Of a stretch of DNA of 27,000 nucleotides, positions 7,811-15,545 are shown in pieces (the stretch's first letter is position 1; every line of letters starts with the position of its first letter). The translations under genes were made by a program, and so were the position numbers. The notes under the pieces are model-generated. The model worked only from the letters and a program-made list of their open reading frames with translations. It did no database searches and was not told the DNA's origin. Source of the stretch: JAOTYV01 sp041557595 (lineage in GTDB: Bacteria; Pseudomonadota; Alphaproteobacteria; UBA8366); NCBI GenBank assembly GCA_041557595.1, contig JBFFGE010000043.1:1-27000 (forward strand), in the 5' to 3' direction.

Positions 7811-8832
7811 TGCACCGTACCGACTTCGCTTTCGAATGCATCCAGCGCATCCATCGCGTCGGCGGCGGCTTCCGTGCCTTCGGTTCGGCCGATGTGGATC
7901 AAGGCATCGCCCTCATTGACCACGGGCAGCGTCGTGTGGCCGACGACGATCCCGTCGGCGCGCGCGGTAATTTCGACATCGGTCGCGCCATAGGGGTCGG
8001 TAATCAGGCCGATCCGGGCGCCCTCTTTGACCAATGCTCCGTTGTGCGTGATCAGGCGCAGAACGCCGCTACAGGGCGAGCGCACCCAGCCGCTAGACCG
8101 GATGACGATCGGCGGAATTCGTTTCCGGCGTTCCTTGTGCGGCGGCAACATCTCGAGCGTACGCATGACGTTGACCACGCCCCGGAGGCCCGCGCGGATC
8201 GAGGTTTCTTCGAACCGCAACGCTTCTCCCGCTTCATAGACCAGTACTGGAATTTTATGGACCCGGGCGGCGGCGCGCAGGCTGCCGGCGCGCAGGCCGG
8301 CATTGATCACGATGGGTGCGCCGAAGGCGAGCGCCAGGCGTTCGGTTTCGGGGCTGTCGAGATTGGCGCGAATTTGCGGGTAATTGGTGCGGTGGATGGC
8401 GCCGGTGTGCAGATCTATGCCATGGGTGGAGCCTTGAACGACCTCCGTCAGAAATAGATTTGCCAACCGGGCCGCGAGAGACCCCTTGGTCGAACCGGGG
8501 AACGACCGATTGAGGTCGCGCCGATCCGGCAAGTAGCGCGACAGCGCCACGAAGCCCATGACATTGACGACGGGGACGGCGATGAGCGTCCCGGACAAGC
8601 GTCGCAGCGCCGTCATGCGCATCAGCCGACGGATGATTTCGATGCCGTTGATCTCGTCGCCATGCAGCGCGGCGCATACGAACAATCGCGGCCCGGTCCG
8701 GCGCCCATGCACCACATGGACCGGCATGACGACTTCCGTATGCGTCGACAACGCGCTCGCCGGAACGTCCACCGTTGCGGTTTCCCCGGGCTTCAACGTC
8801 TTTCCGCAAATCGTAACGGGACCCCATGTCAT
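7807..8832 (-). CDS. AstE/AspA-type zinc hydrolase (succinylglutamate desuccinylase/aspartoacylase family)
   Basis: Length 341 residues. Zinc ligands are H57 and E60 (ALHGDE) and H142 (IDLHTG); the substrate-binding RRDLNRSFPG (104-113) and catalytic glutamate (E200, VYEAGE) are in place. The C-terminal part (about 250-320) looks like a barrel-sandwich hybrid domain. The family has a carboxypeptidase A-like fold and hydrolyses N-acyl amino acids or peptide-like bonds. ATG directly abuts the rimK stop (TAG-ATG), so it is last in a three-gene operon with rimK and a retropepsin-like gene. This context suggests removal or processing of glutamate tags rather than arginine catabolism, since no other ast genes are present. 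That reading is inference. Confidence 0.9.
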   Translation of the reverse strand: MTWGPVTICGKTLKPGETATVDVPASALSTHTEVVMPVHVVHGRRTGPRLFVCAALHGDEINGIEIIRRLMRMTALRRLSGTLIAVPVVNVMGFVALSRYLPDRRDLNRSFPGSTKGSLAARLANLFLTEVVQGSTHGIDLHTGAIHRTNYPQIRANLDSPETERLALAFGAPIVINAGLRAGSLRAAARVHKIPVLVYEAGEALRFEETSIRAGLRGVVNVMRTLEMLPPHKERRKRIPPIVIRSSGWVRSPCSGVLRLITHNGALVKEGARIGLITDPYGATDVEITARADGIVVGHTTLPVVNEGDALIHIGRTEGTEAAADAMDALDAFESEVGTVQ

Positions 8833-9738
8833 CTAGCCTTTGCCCCGCGTTTTGGTCTTGTTGGGTTTGGCGTTCTTTTCGATGAATTCGATGATCTGGG
8901 CGGCGATATCGAGCCCGGTCGCTTTCTCCACCCCTTCGAGCCCCGGCGACGAGTTCACCTCCATCACCACGGGTCCGTGATTGGAGCGCAGCATGTCGAC
9001 GCCCGCCACGTTCAGTCCGAGAATCCGCGCCGACCGCACCGCGGTCGAGCGTTCTTCGGGCGTGATGCGGACCGTGTCCGCGCTGCCGCCGCGATGCAGG
9101 TTCGAGCGGAAATCGTCGGGCGCGCCCTCGCGTTTCATCGAGGCTACCACGCGGTCGCCGATGACGATGCAGCGGATGTCCGTGCCGCCCGCTTCCTTGA
9201 TGAATTCCTGCACCAGGATATTCACCTTGGCGCCGCCGAAGGCCTGGATCACGCTGCGCGCCGAGGATGCGGTCTCCGCCAGCACGACGCCCACGCCCTG
9301 CGTGCCTTCGAGCAGTTTGATGACCACCGGCGCGCCGCCGACCATGTCGATCAAATCGTCGGCGAACTGTGTCGAATGCGCGAAGCCCGTGACCGGTAGG
9401 CCGATCCCGCGCCGGGCTAGCAATTGCAGGGATCGTAGCTTGTCCCGCGATCGGCCGATGGCGACGGATTCGTTGAGCGGGTAGACATCCATCACCTCGA
9501 ATTGGCGCAGCACGGCGAGACCGTAGAAGGTGATCGACGCGCCGATCCGCGGAATGACGGCGTCATAGCCGAGAAGGGGTTTCCCCAGATAGCGAATCTC
9601 GGACCGATGCGACGTGATGTTCATGTAGACGCGCAACGTGTCGATGATGTCGATCTCATGACCCCGCTGTTTTGCGGCCTCGACGAGCCGCTTATGTGAG
9701 TAGAGGCTGGCGTTTCTGGCGAGCATCGCAATTTTCAT
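8833..9738 (-). CDS. rimK: RimK, ATP-dependent glutamate ligase
   Basis: Length 301 residues, matching E. coli RimK (about 300), which adds glutamates to the C-terminus of ribosomal protein S6 and can make poly-glutamate. ATP-grasp motifs: K100 and K141, glycine loop EGTQGVGV (144-151), QEFIKEAGGTDIR (177-189), FRSNLHRGG (210-218) and the Mg-binding MEVNSSPGLEG (259-269). The C-terminal tail (288-301) is lysine-rich. It overlaps the upstream retropepsin-like gene by four bases (ATGA read on the minus strand) and abuts the AstE-like gene. In Pseudomonas, RimK works with RimA and a RimB protease of the same family as the upstream gene. It should be cytosolic. Confidence 0.95.
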   Translation of the reverse strand: MKIAMLARNASLYSHKRLVEAAKQRGHEIDIIDTLRVYMNITSHRSEIRYLGKPLLGYDAVIPRIGASITFYGLAVLRQFEVMDVYPLNESVAIGRSRDKLRSLQLLARRGIGLPVTGFAHSTQFADDLIDMVGGAPVVIKLLEGTQGVGVVLAETASSARSVIQAFGGAKVNILVQEFIKEAGGTDIRCIVIGDRVVASMKREGAPDDFRSNLHRGGSADTVRITPEERSTAVRSARILGLNVAGVDMLRSNHGPVVMEVNSSPGLEGVEKATGLDIAAQIIEFIEKNAKPNKTKTRGKG

Positions 9739-10211
9739 GTCGGGGTTACCTCTTTGTTCGGCGAATAGGCTCGGACGACATCCGCGCGTTTCATGCGGCC
9801 GGCACGATAGGACCGCGCCGAATCGACAAGGGCCCGCCCGCGCAAGGCGGTACGACCCAACAGCATCCGAAACTGCATCGTGTCCCGATCGGTCAATGTC
9901 ATTTCAATCGGCCATGTTTCTCCGCCCAAGGTGATCTCGATTTCAATAACGAAGCGTTCTTCACGGTGACCGCCCGAATCGCTTACGGCGCGGCGATCTA
10001 GAACGTCGGCGTCGCAATGAACCACGATGTCTTTGCGCCGCTGCACGGGATGGACGCCAAACCGAACCCGGTCGACGCCCTTGGCCGCGTATGGCTCGAG
10101 ATAAAAAGCGTGCAGCGCGGACGTGCGTGCACCGGTGTCGACCTTTGCTTTTATGGCCGGGAGCTTCAAAGTCGGAATTGCCACCCATTCACGCCAGCCG
10201 ACTACCCTCAT
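9735..10211 (-). CDS. rimB: RimB-like retropepsin-type protein, cytosolic (PF05618)
   Basis: Length 158 residues with no signal sequence. It begins with the family's GWREWVAIP and has the catalytic-type motif VDTGARTSALHA, with D25. The C-terminal MLLGRTALRGRALVD repeats the LLLGRxxLxGRxLVD pattern of the exported paralogue at 1444-2052. First gene of a minus-strand operon with rimK and an AstE-like hydrolase. RimB in Pseudomonas modulates RimK-dependent glutamylation of S6 and is described as a protease; the same role is likely here. The minus-strand start is preceded by GAGGT. A TATAAT on the minus strand at 10274-10279 could be its -10 box. Confidence 0.9.
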   Translation of the reverse strand: MRVVGWREWVAIPTLKLPAIKAKVDTGARTSALHAFYLEPYAAKGVDRVRFGVHPVQRRKDIVVHCDADVLDRRAVSDSGGHREERFVIEIEITLGGETWPIEMTLTDRDTMQFRMLLGRTALRGRALVDSARSYRAGRMKRADVVRAYSPNKEVTPT

Positions 10212-10590
10212 ACTGGGGACCTCGATCGCTGAGCCTCCATGTGTTCGCCGGTTCAGGAATACGAATTGGCGATATTATATCGGAATTAGATGCGTTTGCC
10301 GTTTTTAACAAAGGAAATCTTGATTTGTTCTTAAGTTCGAGCGGCGGTTAACGAGGCATCCGGCGCGGCCGGGGGAAACGCCAACAACCGGCAGAGTGGG
10401 CGTGCCCGGCATCAGCGAAAGAGCCTGTGATTGTTCGCTGCCGTGGCTGGGAATTGTGCGATCTGCATAGCCAATACTTCTATTTTTCAGCGTCTTATAC
10501 GTGTGATTAGATTAACTTTTTCTAAATTCAAAGCGGTTAACTTCCGCGGTGGTCTATGGATGAGATCGAATCCTGTACTGAAAATGAGAA
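10212..10590. other. Divergent regulatory gap between rimB operon and phnD-like gene
   Basis: About 380 bases, clearly more AT-rich than the flanking genes, especially 10261-10340 and 10490-10545. It contains a minus-strand TATAAT (plus-strand 10274-10279) about 60 bases before the rimB start, without a good -35. The 9-mer GCGGTTAAC occurs twice, at 10344-10352 and 10533-10541. Short plus-strand frames here have no recognisable product. It must hold promoters for both directions. Confidence 0.5.
10274..10279 (-). promoter_or_regulatory. Possible -10 box of the rimB-rimK-astE-like operon
   Basis: Reads TATAAT on the minus strand within an AT-rich island, giving a leader of roughly 55 bases. 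The region 17-18 bases upstream (ACGGCA) does not resemble a -35, so an activator or another sigma factor may be needed. Confidence 0.3.
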
Positions 10591-10635
10591 ATTGCCACGC
10601 AGCGAGCCGCTCTATGTCTGGCCGTTCTAATTCTG

Positions 10636-11481
10636 GTGGCGCTCGGAACAACGGGCGCCGGGATCGCCAAAACCTTGACCGTTGGCTCGATCAGCAACGA
10701 CCCGGCAGACGAAATCGCGGAATGGCACCCGTTTGCGAAATTCTTGGCCGAAAGTTTGACGGATCGGGGGATCGACGGTGGGCGCGTCCTGGTCGCGCGC
10801 GATGCCGCCGAAATGATCGGGATGCTGCGGCGCGGCGAAGTCGATCTCTATATCGACAGTCCGATAATCGCGCTCATCGTGAGTGCGTCTTCTGGCAGTA
10901 AACTCCTGCTTCGGCGGTGGAAGAAGGGCAAGGCGTCCTATTCGTCGGTGATTTTTGCGCGCGCCGATAGCGATCTTGCATCGCTCGCGGATTTGGCTGG
11001 CCGCGTCATCGCATTTCAAGACGAGCATTTCACTTCCGCGTATTTTTTGCCGCGCCTCGCATTGCAGCGCGCCGGGATGACCATAATGCCAATAGCGCGT
11101 CCAGGAACGACGGTAGCAAAGGACAAAGTGGGATTTGCGTTCAGTCAGAAGGATGAAAATACACGTGGCTGGGTGCTGCGCGGTCTTGTCGATGCCGGCG
11201 CCACAGGGAACCGAAAATTTGCCTCCTGGAACGAGCAGGGCGAATTGAAAGTTCTTTTCGAGACGGATGAGGTGCCGCGGCAGGTCGTGACACACCGGCA
11301 AAATCTCACGCCGCAGCTGGTGGCGAGAATTAGAGAAGTGTTGTTGTCGATGCATCTGAGCGAGGCGGGTCGCGAAGTCCTGAAATTATTCGAACGCACA
11401 GATCGGTTTGACGAGATACCGCCAGAGCAGCGCGCGGCCATGATGAGAATCGCCAAGAGCGTTGGTGAATTTGGTTCGTAG
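10636..11481 (+). CDS. PhnD-like periplasmic substrate-binding protein (start uncertain)
   Basis: From GTG 10636 the product is 281 residues. Features of the phosphate/phosphonate (PhnD/SsuA-like) binding family: the opening LTVGSISNDPADEI strand, a DLYIDSPIIALI segment, LADLAGRVIAFQDE and a C-terminal helix with LSEAGREVLKLF. No ABC permease or ATPase gene lies nearby. A histidine kinase starts 23 bases downstream, so it probably acts as a ligand-sensing partner rather than a transporter component. In frame upstream of the GTG, codons 10591-10635 encode a basic residue and a hydrophobic run (AALCLAVLILVALG), an obvious signal peptide core, but without ATG, GTG or TTG. Only ATT at 10591 or CTG codons are available before a TGA at 10585-10587. 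The true start is therefore non-canonical, or a frameshift or base error lies upstream. Confidence 0.8.
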   Translation: MALGTTGAGIAKTLTVGSISNDPADEIAEWHPFAKFLAESLTDRGIDGGRVLVARDAAEMIGMLRRGEVDLYIDSPIIALIVSASSGSKLLLRRWKKGKASYSSVIFARADSDLASLADLAGRVIAFQDEHFTSAYFLPRLALQRAGMTIMPIARPGTTVAKDKVGFAFSQKDENTRGWVLRGLVDAGATGNRKFASWNEQGELKVLFETDEVPRQVVTHRQNLTPQLVARIREVLLSMHLSEAGREVLKLFERTDRFDEIPPEQRAAMMRIAKSVGEFGS

Positions 11482-11504
11482 TCGCTTTTACGGCGCGCGT
11501 CGAA

Positions 11505-12995
11505 ATGTCCACCACAATTCGCACAAAATTTCTGCTCTATACGATCGGGCTCTTGCTGTTCATTCTCGCGGGCTTTTTCGTTGCCACGATTTATATCGAT
11601 AAGGCTCAATTCGCTAAAACGCTTTCCGAAGAGGCGTCGAGCATCGCCGTGACCTTTGCGAGCTCCCTTACCAACGACCTCTACCGGTTCGACCTGCATC
11701 GTCTCCGCCGCCAGGTCGAGAATGCAAAAATCAACAGTGACATCGAGAAAGCATATGTCGTCGATTCGCGGGGACGCCTGCTCACGGCAGGCGACAAATT
11801 GGATACGCGATTCAATCAGCCTTTCAACACTGAGTTCGTAGGAAAACTGCTCAAGATGCAGTCACGAACCCCCGTGCTGCAGATCGATGACGTGCTTCGG
11901 GTCGGGCAGACGGTTCGACTGGCCGACGGTTCGGTGCTCGGCTACGTCGTAATTGTATTTTCCCTGGACCGGCCGCTCCGCAATTTCAAGGATCGAACGA
12001 TTTCCATCGGCCTGATCGGGCTTGGGTTCCTTGCCTTTGGCGGGCTGTGCGCCCTTGCCTTTGCCTGGCGCGTTACGCGTCCGGTTCTCGCGCTCGTCGA
12101 TATGGCGATGCGGGTCGGCAAGGGCGATCTCAGCGCGCGCGCCAAGGTCAGTGGCGACGATGAGATCGCCTTGCTCGGACGTACGTTGAATACGATGACC
12201 GAGAGCGTTTCGATCAAGATCGAGCAACTCGAAGAGGCGCATGCCAACGTCAAGCGGACTCAGCATGAGGCGGAGCGCGCCAGCAGCGCCAAGTCGGAGT
12301 TCCTAGCCAATATGAGTCATGAATTGCGCACGCCGCTGAACGTGATCATCGGCTATTCCGAAGTCATCAGTATGACGATGTTCGGCCCGCAAGCGCTGAG
12401 CAAATACGTCGAATACGCCCAGCTGGTAAATCAATCGGGCATTCATTTGCTCGGGATCATCGACGATCTTCTCGATCTCTCGAAAGTTGAAGCCGGTAAA
12501 ATGGATTTCGATGAGGACGAAATCGATGTCATGGAATTGCTCGCCGATTGCGTAAACGTCATGCAGCAGCGCGCCGAGCTGGGCGGTGTGTCGCTGGAAA
12601 TTCGGGCCGGCGGTCCGCTCCCCGCGCTGAAATGCGATGCGCGGCGCATGAAACAGGTTCTGCTCAATCTTGTTTCAAACGCGATCAAATTTACGCGCGA
12701 AGGCGGGCAGGTCTTGATGTGGGCCCAGGCGGACCCGAAACGGGGCTTGGAAATCAACGTCGAGGACACCGGTATCGGTATCGCGCAGGAGAAAATCCAA
12801 CAGGTGTTGCAGCCGTTCGAGCAGATTGAGAGCGTCATGAGCCGTCAGCATCACGGCACCGGTCTCGGCTTGCCGATCGCCAAGGCGTTGGTTGTGGCGC
12901 AAGGCGGCTCCTTGACCGTCGAAAGCACCCTGGACGTCGGAACCACCTTTACGATCCGAATGCCGCAGGATCATCTGGCAAAGATTTCCGCGTAG
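11505..12995 (+). CDS. Membrane sensor histidine kinase (HAMP, HisKA, HATPase_c)
   Basis: Length 496 residues. TM1 is about 8-30, the periplasmic sensor domain about 31-165, TM2 about 167-188, HAMP about 188-242, then a short coiled coil to 262. The phospho-acceptor is H272 in FLANMSHELRTPLN; the N-box is LNLVSNAIKF (387-396), G1 is DTGIGI (421-426) and G2 is GTGLGLPIA (451-459). There is no receiver domain and no response regulator gene in the window, so it is an orphan or acts through a distant partner. It follows the PhnD-like gene by 23 bases; the binding protein probably presents a ligand to the sensor domain, as in other periplasmic-binding-protein-dependent kinases. That link is inference from adjacency. 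Confidence 0.93.
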   Translation: MSTTIRTKFLLYTIGLLLFILAGFFVATIYIDKAQFAKTLSEEASSIAVTFASSLTNDLYRFDLHRLRRQVENAKINSDIEKAYVVDSRGRLLTAGDKLDTRFNQPFNTEFVGKLLKMQSRTPVLQIDDVLRVGQTVRLADGSVLGYVVIVFSLDRPLRNFKDRTISIGLIGLGFLAFGGLCALAFAWRVTRPVLALVDMAMRVGKGDLSARAKVSGDDEIALLGRTLNTMTESVSIKIEQLEEAHANVKRTQHEAERASSAKSEFLANMSHELRTPLNVIIGYSEVISMTMFGPQALSKYVEYAQLVNQSGIHLLGIIDDLLDLSKVEAGKMDFDEDEIDVMELLADCVNVMQQRAELGGVSLEIRAGGPLPALKCDARRMKQVLLNLVSNAIKFTREGGQVLMWAQADPKRGLEINVEDTGIGIAQEKIQQVLQPFEQIESVMSRQHHGTGLGLPIAKALVVAQGGSLTVESTLDVGTTFTIRMPQDHLAKISA

Positions 12996-13155
12996 AAGCT
13001 TCCGCGTCGCCGCATGGGGCGGCCGCATTGCAACCGGTTCGCATTGGATCACGCCGCCTCTCGACGGCCGGATCGTTGCCAAGGAACCGCCGGTTTGTAA
13101 AACTGCGCGCGATCACTCGAATTTTCGCCTGAATCTGGGAATCGGGAGCGCAATC

Positions 13156-14799
13156 TTGGCTGACGTGCAGAAGGAAAGCGCCGGAGCGTCCACACCGGCA
13201 GCGGCGGCGTTCGATGCCATTGTCGTCGGCGCCGGCTTCGCGGGGCTCTACGCCCTGCATCGATTGCGCGAAATGGGGCTCAGGGTGAAGGTGTTTGAAG
13301 CCGGCGACGGGATCGGCGGTACGTGGTATTGGAACCGCTATCCGGGCGCCCGCTGCGATGTCGAGAGCATGGAGTATTCCTATTCCTTTTCGGAGGAGTT
13401 GCAGCAGGAATGGGACTGGCCGGACCGGTATTCGAAGCAGACCGATATCTTGCGGTACATCGATCATGTGGCGGACAAATTCGATCTGCGCCGCGACATC
13501 CAGCTGGAGACGCGCGTCACTTCCGCCGTCTACAATGCGGGCGCCAACCGCTGGACGGTCGAGACCGATCGCGGCGACCGGGTCGCGGCGCAATTCTGCA
13601 TTCTGGCCGTCGGCAATCTGTCGACGCCACGGGTGCCGGATTTCGAAGGGTTGGAGCGTTTTCAGGGCGATTGGTATCACAGCGGCCTTTGGCCGAAGGA
13701 TGGCGTGGATTTCAGCGGCAAGCGGGTCGGCGTCATCGGCACCGGCTCGACCGGCATTCAACTCATCCCGCTTGTGGCAAAACAGGCGCAGCATCTGCAC
13801 GTGTTCCAACGCACCGCCAATTATAGCCTGCCGGCGCGCAACGCACCGTTGCCCGAGGGCGAGGTGCGGGCGCACAAAGCCGAGTACGCCGAGCGCCGGG
13901 CGGCGGCCTATTTGACGCCGTTCGGAATTTCGGGGTATCCGCCGCCGGAAAAGGCCGCCGTCGAGGATGCACCGGCGGCGCGCGAGAAGCATTACGCCGC
14001 GCGCTGGGCGAAGGGCGGGACGATCAGTTTTCTGTTCGCCTATAAGGACCTGCTGGTAAACCAGGAATCGAACGACACCGCGGCGGAGTTCGTTCGGCAG
14101 CGCATCCGCGAGACGGTAAAGGATCCGGCGGTGGCAGAGTTGCTCGCCCCGATAGACCATCCAATCGGTACCAAACGGATCTGTCTCGATACGGATTATT
14201 ACGAGACCTATAACCGCAAAAACGTCACCCTGGTCGATGTCCGGAATGCACCGATTCAGGAAATTACGCCGCATGGCCTGCGAACCGCAGCAGGCGGGTA
14301 CGCCCTTGACGCGATTATCTTTGCGACCGGTTTCGACGCCATGACCGGCGCGTTTCTGGAGGTCGATGTGCGCACCAGCGCCGGAGTTTCGTTGCGGGAT
14401 AAATGGGAGGCGGGACCGACGACGTATCTCGGCCTCATGGTCGCGGGATTCCCCAATCTGTTCATGATTACGGGCCCCGGCAGTCCCGGGGTGAAATCGC
14501 AGATGGTTCTCTCGATTGAGCAACATGTCGACTGGATCGTGGAGTGCGTCGAGACCTTGCGCGGGCGCGGCCTGTCGCGGGTCGCAGCGACCGAGGAGGC
14601 CGAGGAATCCTGGGGCCGGCATGTAACCGAGGTCGCGAATTCGACGCTCTATCCGCTCGCCAATTCCTGGTATATGGGGGCGAATATTCCGGGAAAGCCG
14701 CGCGTCTTCATGCCGTATGTCGGCGGCGTCGACCGATATACCGCAATCTGCAAGGACGTGGTGGAGAAGGGCTACGAAGGATTCGAGATGACGGAATGA
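13156..14799 (+). CDS. Baeyer-Villiger-type flavin monooxygenase
   Basis: Length 547 residues from TTG 13156, with GGGAG (13144-13148) seven bases upstream. FAD-binding VVGAGFAGLY (23-32), the GGTWYWNRYPGARCD signature (54-68), the Baeyer-Villiger fingerprint FQGDWYHSGLWP (169-180), NADPH-binding VIGTGSTG (193-200) and IIFATGFD are all present. Such enzymes insert oxygen next to a ketone to form esters or lactones, using FAD, NADPH and O2 (cyclohexanone monooxygenase-like). It is cytosolic. Its 3' end faces a GDSL esterase seven bases away; an esterase could hydrolyse the ester product, although convergent genes are not co-transcribed. The ketone substrate is unknown. Confidence 0.93.
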   Translation: MADVQKESAGASTPAAAAFDAIVVGAGFAGLYALHRLREMGLRVKVFEAGDGIGGTWYWNRYPGARCDVESMEYSYSFSEELQQEWDWPDRYSKQTDILRYIDHVADKFDLRRDIQLETRVTSAVYNAGANRWTVETDRGDRVAAQFCILAVGNLSTPRVPDFEGLERFQGDWYHSGLWPKDGVDFSGKRVGVIGTGSTGIQLIPLVAKQAQHLHVFQRTANYSLPARNAPLPEGEVRAHKAEYAERRAAAYLTPFGISGYPPPEKAAVEDAPAAREKHYAARWAKGGTISFLFAYKDLLVNQESNDTAAEFVRQRIRETVKDPAVAELLAPIDHPIGTKRICLDTDYYETYNRKNVTLVDVRNAPIQEITPHGLRTAAGGYALDAIIFATGFDAMTGAFLEVDVRTSAGVSLRDKWEAGPTTYLGLMVAGFPNLFMITGPGSPGVKSQMVLSIEQHVDWIVECVETLRGRGLSRVAATEEAEESWGRHVTEVANSTLYPLANSWYMGANIPGKPRVFMPYVGGVDRYTAICKDVVEKGYEGFEMTE

Positions 14800-14806
14800 T
14801 GGTTTC

Positions 14807-15457
14807 TCATCCGTCGAACAGGCTTCGCCAACCCGCCCAGCCGCCGATCCGGTCCGCCATCACTTCGTAGCCGCGCGCATTCGGGTGCAAGCCATCGGAC
14901 TTCCGGAGGGCGGCGTCCCATTCCGGATCGATGCTCAACGGGGTAAACAGGTCGAGATAGGGCACGCCGCGCCCGGCGGCCAATTCAATGTAAGCCCGGT
15001 TGTATTCCTCGATCGCATCGTTCCGGAAATCGTAAATCACGCCGGGCAGGCGGGTGATCGGCATCATCGCTTCGACCACCGGCGTCGGGCCGATCCAGAG
15101 AACGGGACCGAATTCCTCGGCTGTGCCGAGCATCCCGCCGATGATCTCCAGCGAGCGGGCGCGTTCGATGCGCTGTCCGTCCATCGCATCGCTCTTTTCG
15201 AAAGCGCTGTCGTTGATGCCGATGGCGAAGACCGTTGCACAGTTGAGGCCCGGTTTGAGCCGCGGCCGGCATTCCGCTTCCCAGCGCTCCGCCACCAATC
15301 CCGAGGTATCCGCCCGGATGCCCAGATTGTAGACGGTAATGTCGTGGCCGCGCGCCACTTCGGTCTGACCCACCCGATGCGGCCAGCCCAGCAGCGTTTC
15401 GTCGCCGGTGCCATGGGTGATGCTGTCGCCGATGAAGCCGATGCGGATTTGAACCAT
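14807..15457 (-). CDS. GDSL/SGNH-family esterase or lipase
   Basis: Length 216 residues. Block I is FIGDSITHGTG (nucleophile S12), a glycine block follows in YNLGIRADT, the block III asparagine is in GINDSAF, and the catalytic Asp-His pair is in SDGLHPNARGY near the C-terminus. No signal peptide is seen, so it is probably cytosolic, like arylesterase or acyl-CoA thioesterase-type SGNH enzymes. Convergent with the Baeyer-Villiger monooxygenase (7-base gap). The ribosome site upstream of the ATG is weak. Confidence 0.9.
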   Translation of the reverse strand: MVQIRIGFIGDSITHGTGDETLLGWPHRVGQTEVARGHDITVYNLGIRADTSGLVAERWEAECRPRLKPGLNCATVFAIGINDSAFEKSDAMDGQRIERARSLEIIGGMLGTAEEFGPVLWIGPTPVVEAMMPITRLPGVIYDFRNDAIEEYNRAYIELAAGRGVPYLDLFTPLSIDPEWDAALRKSDGLHPNARGYEVMADRIGGWAGWRSLFDG

Positions 15458-15545
15458 GACGCGACACTCGAGCGGTTTCGATAGAGATTGAGGTGTCGGT
15501 CAATTTACGGGATCGGTGCCCGCACTACAAAGCGCCGAGCCGCAC

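Noticed and set aside
10344..10541. Two copies of GCGGTTAAC (10344-10352, 10533-10541) as a regulator binding repeat.
   Set aside because: Only two 9-mers about 190 bases apart, with no symmetry or promoter alignment; chance is a sufficient explanation.
10431..10901. A 156-codon plus-strand frame overlapping the 5' part of the PhnD-like gene.
   Set aside because: After about 10650 it is an Arg/Gly-rich shadow of the PhnD frame. Its earlier part may hold the lost start of that gene but does not encode a separate product.
12949..14622. A 557-codon open frame on the minus strand opposite the monooxygenase.
   Set aside because: It is Arg/His/Gly-rich with no family match, and mirrors a plus-strand gene with all motifs intact. 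It is a GC-rich shadow.
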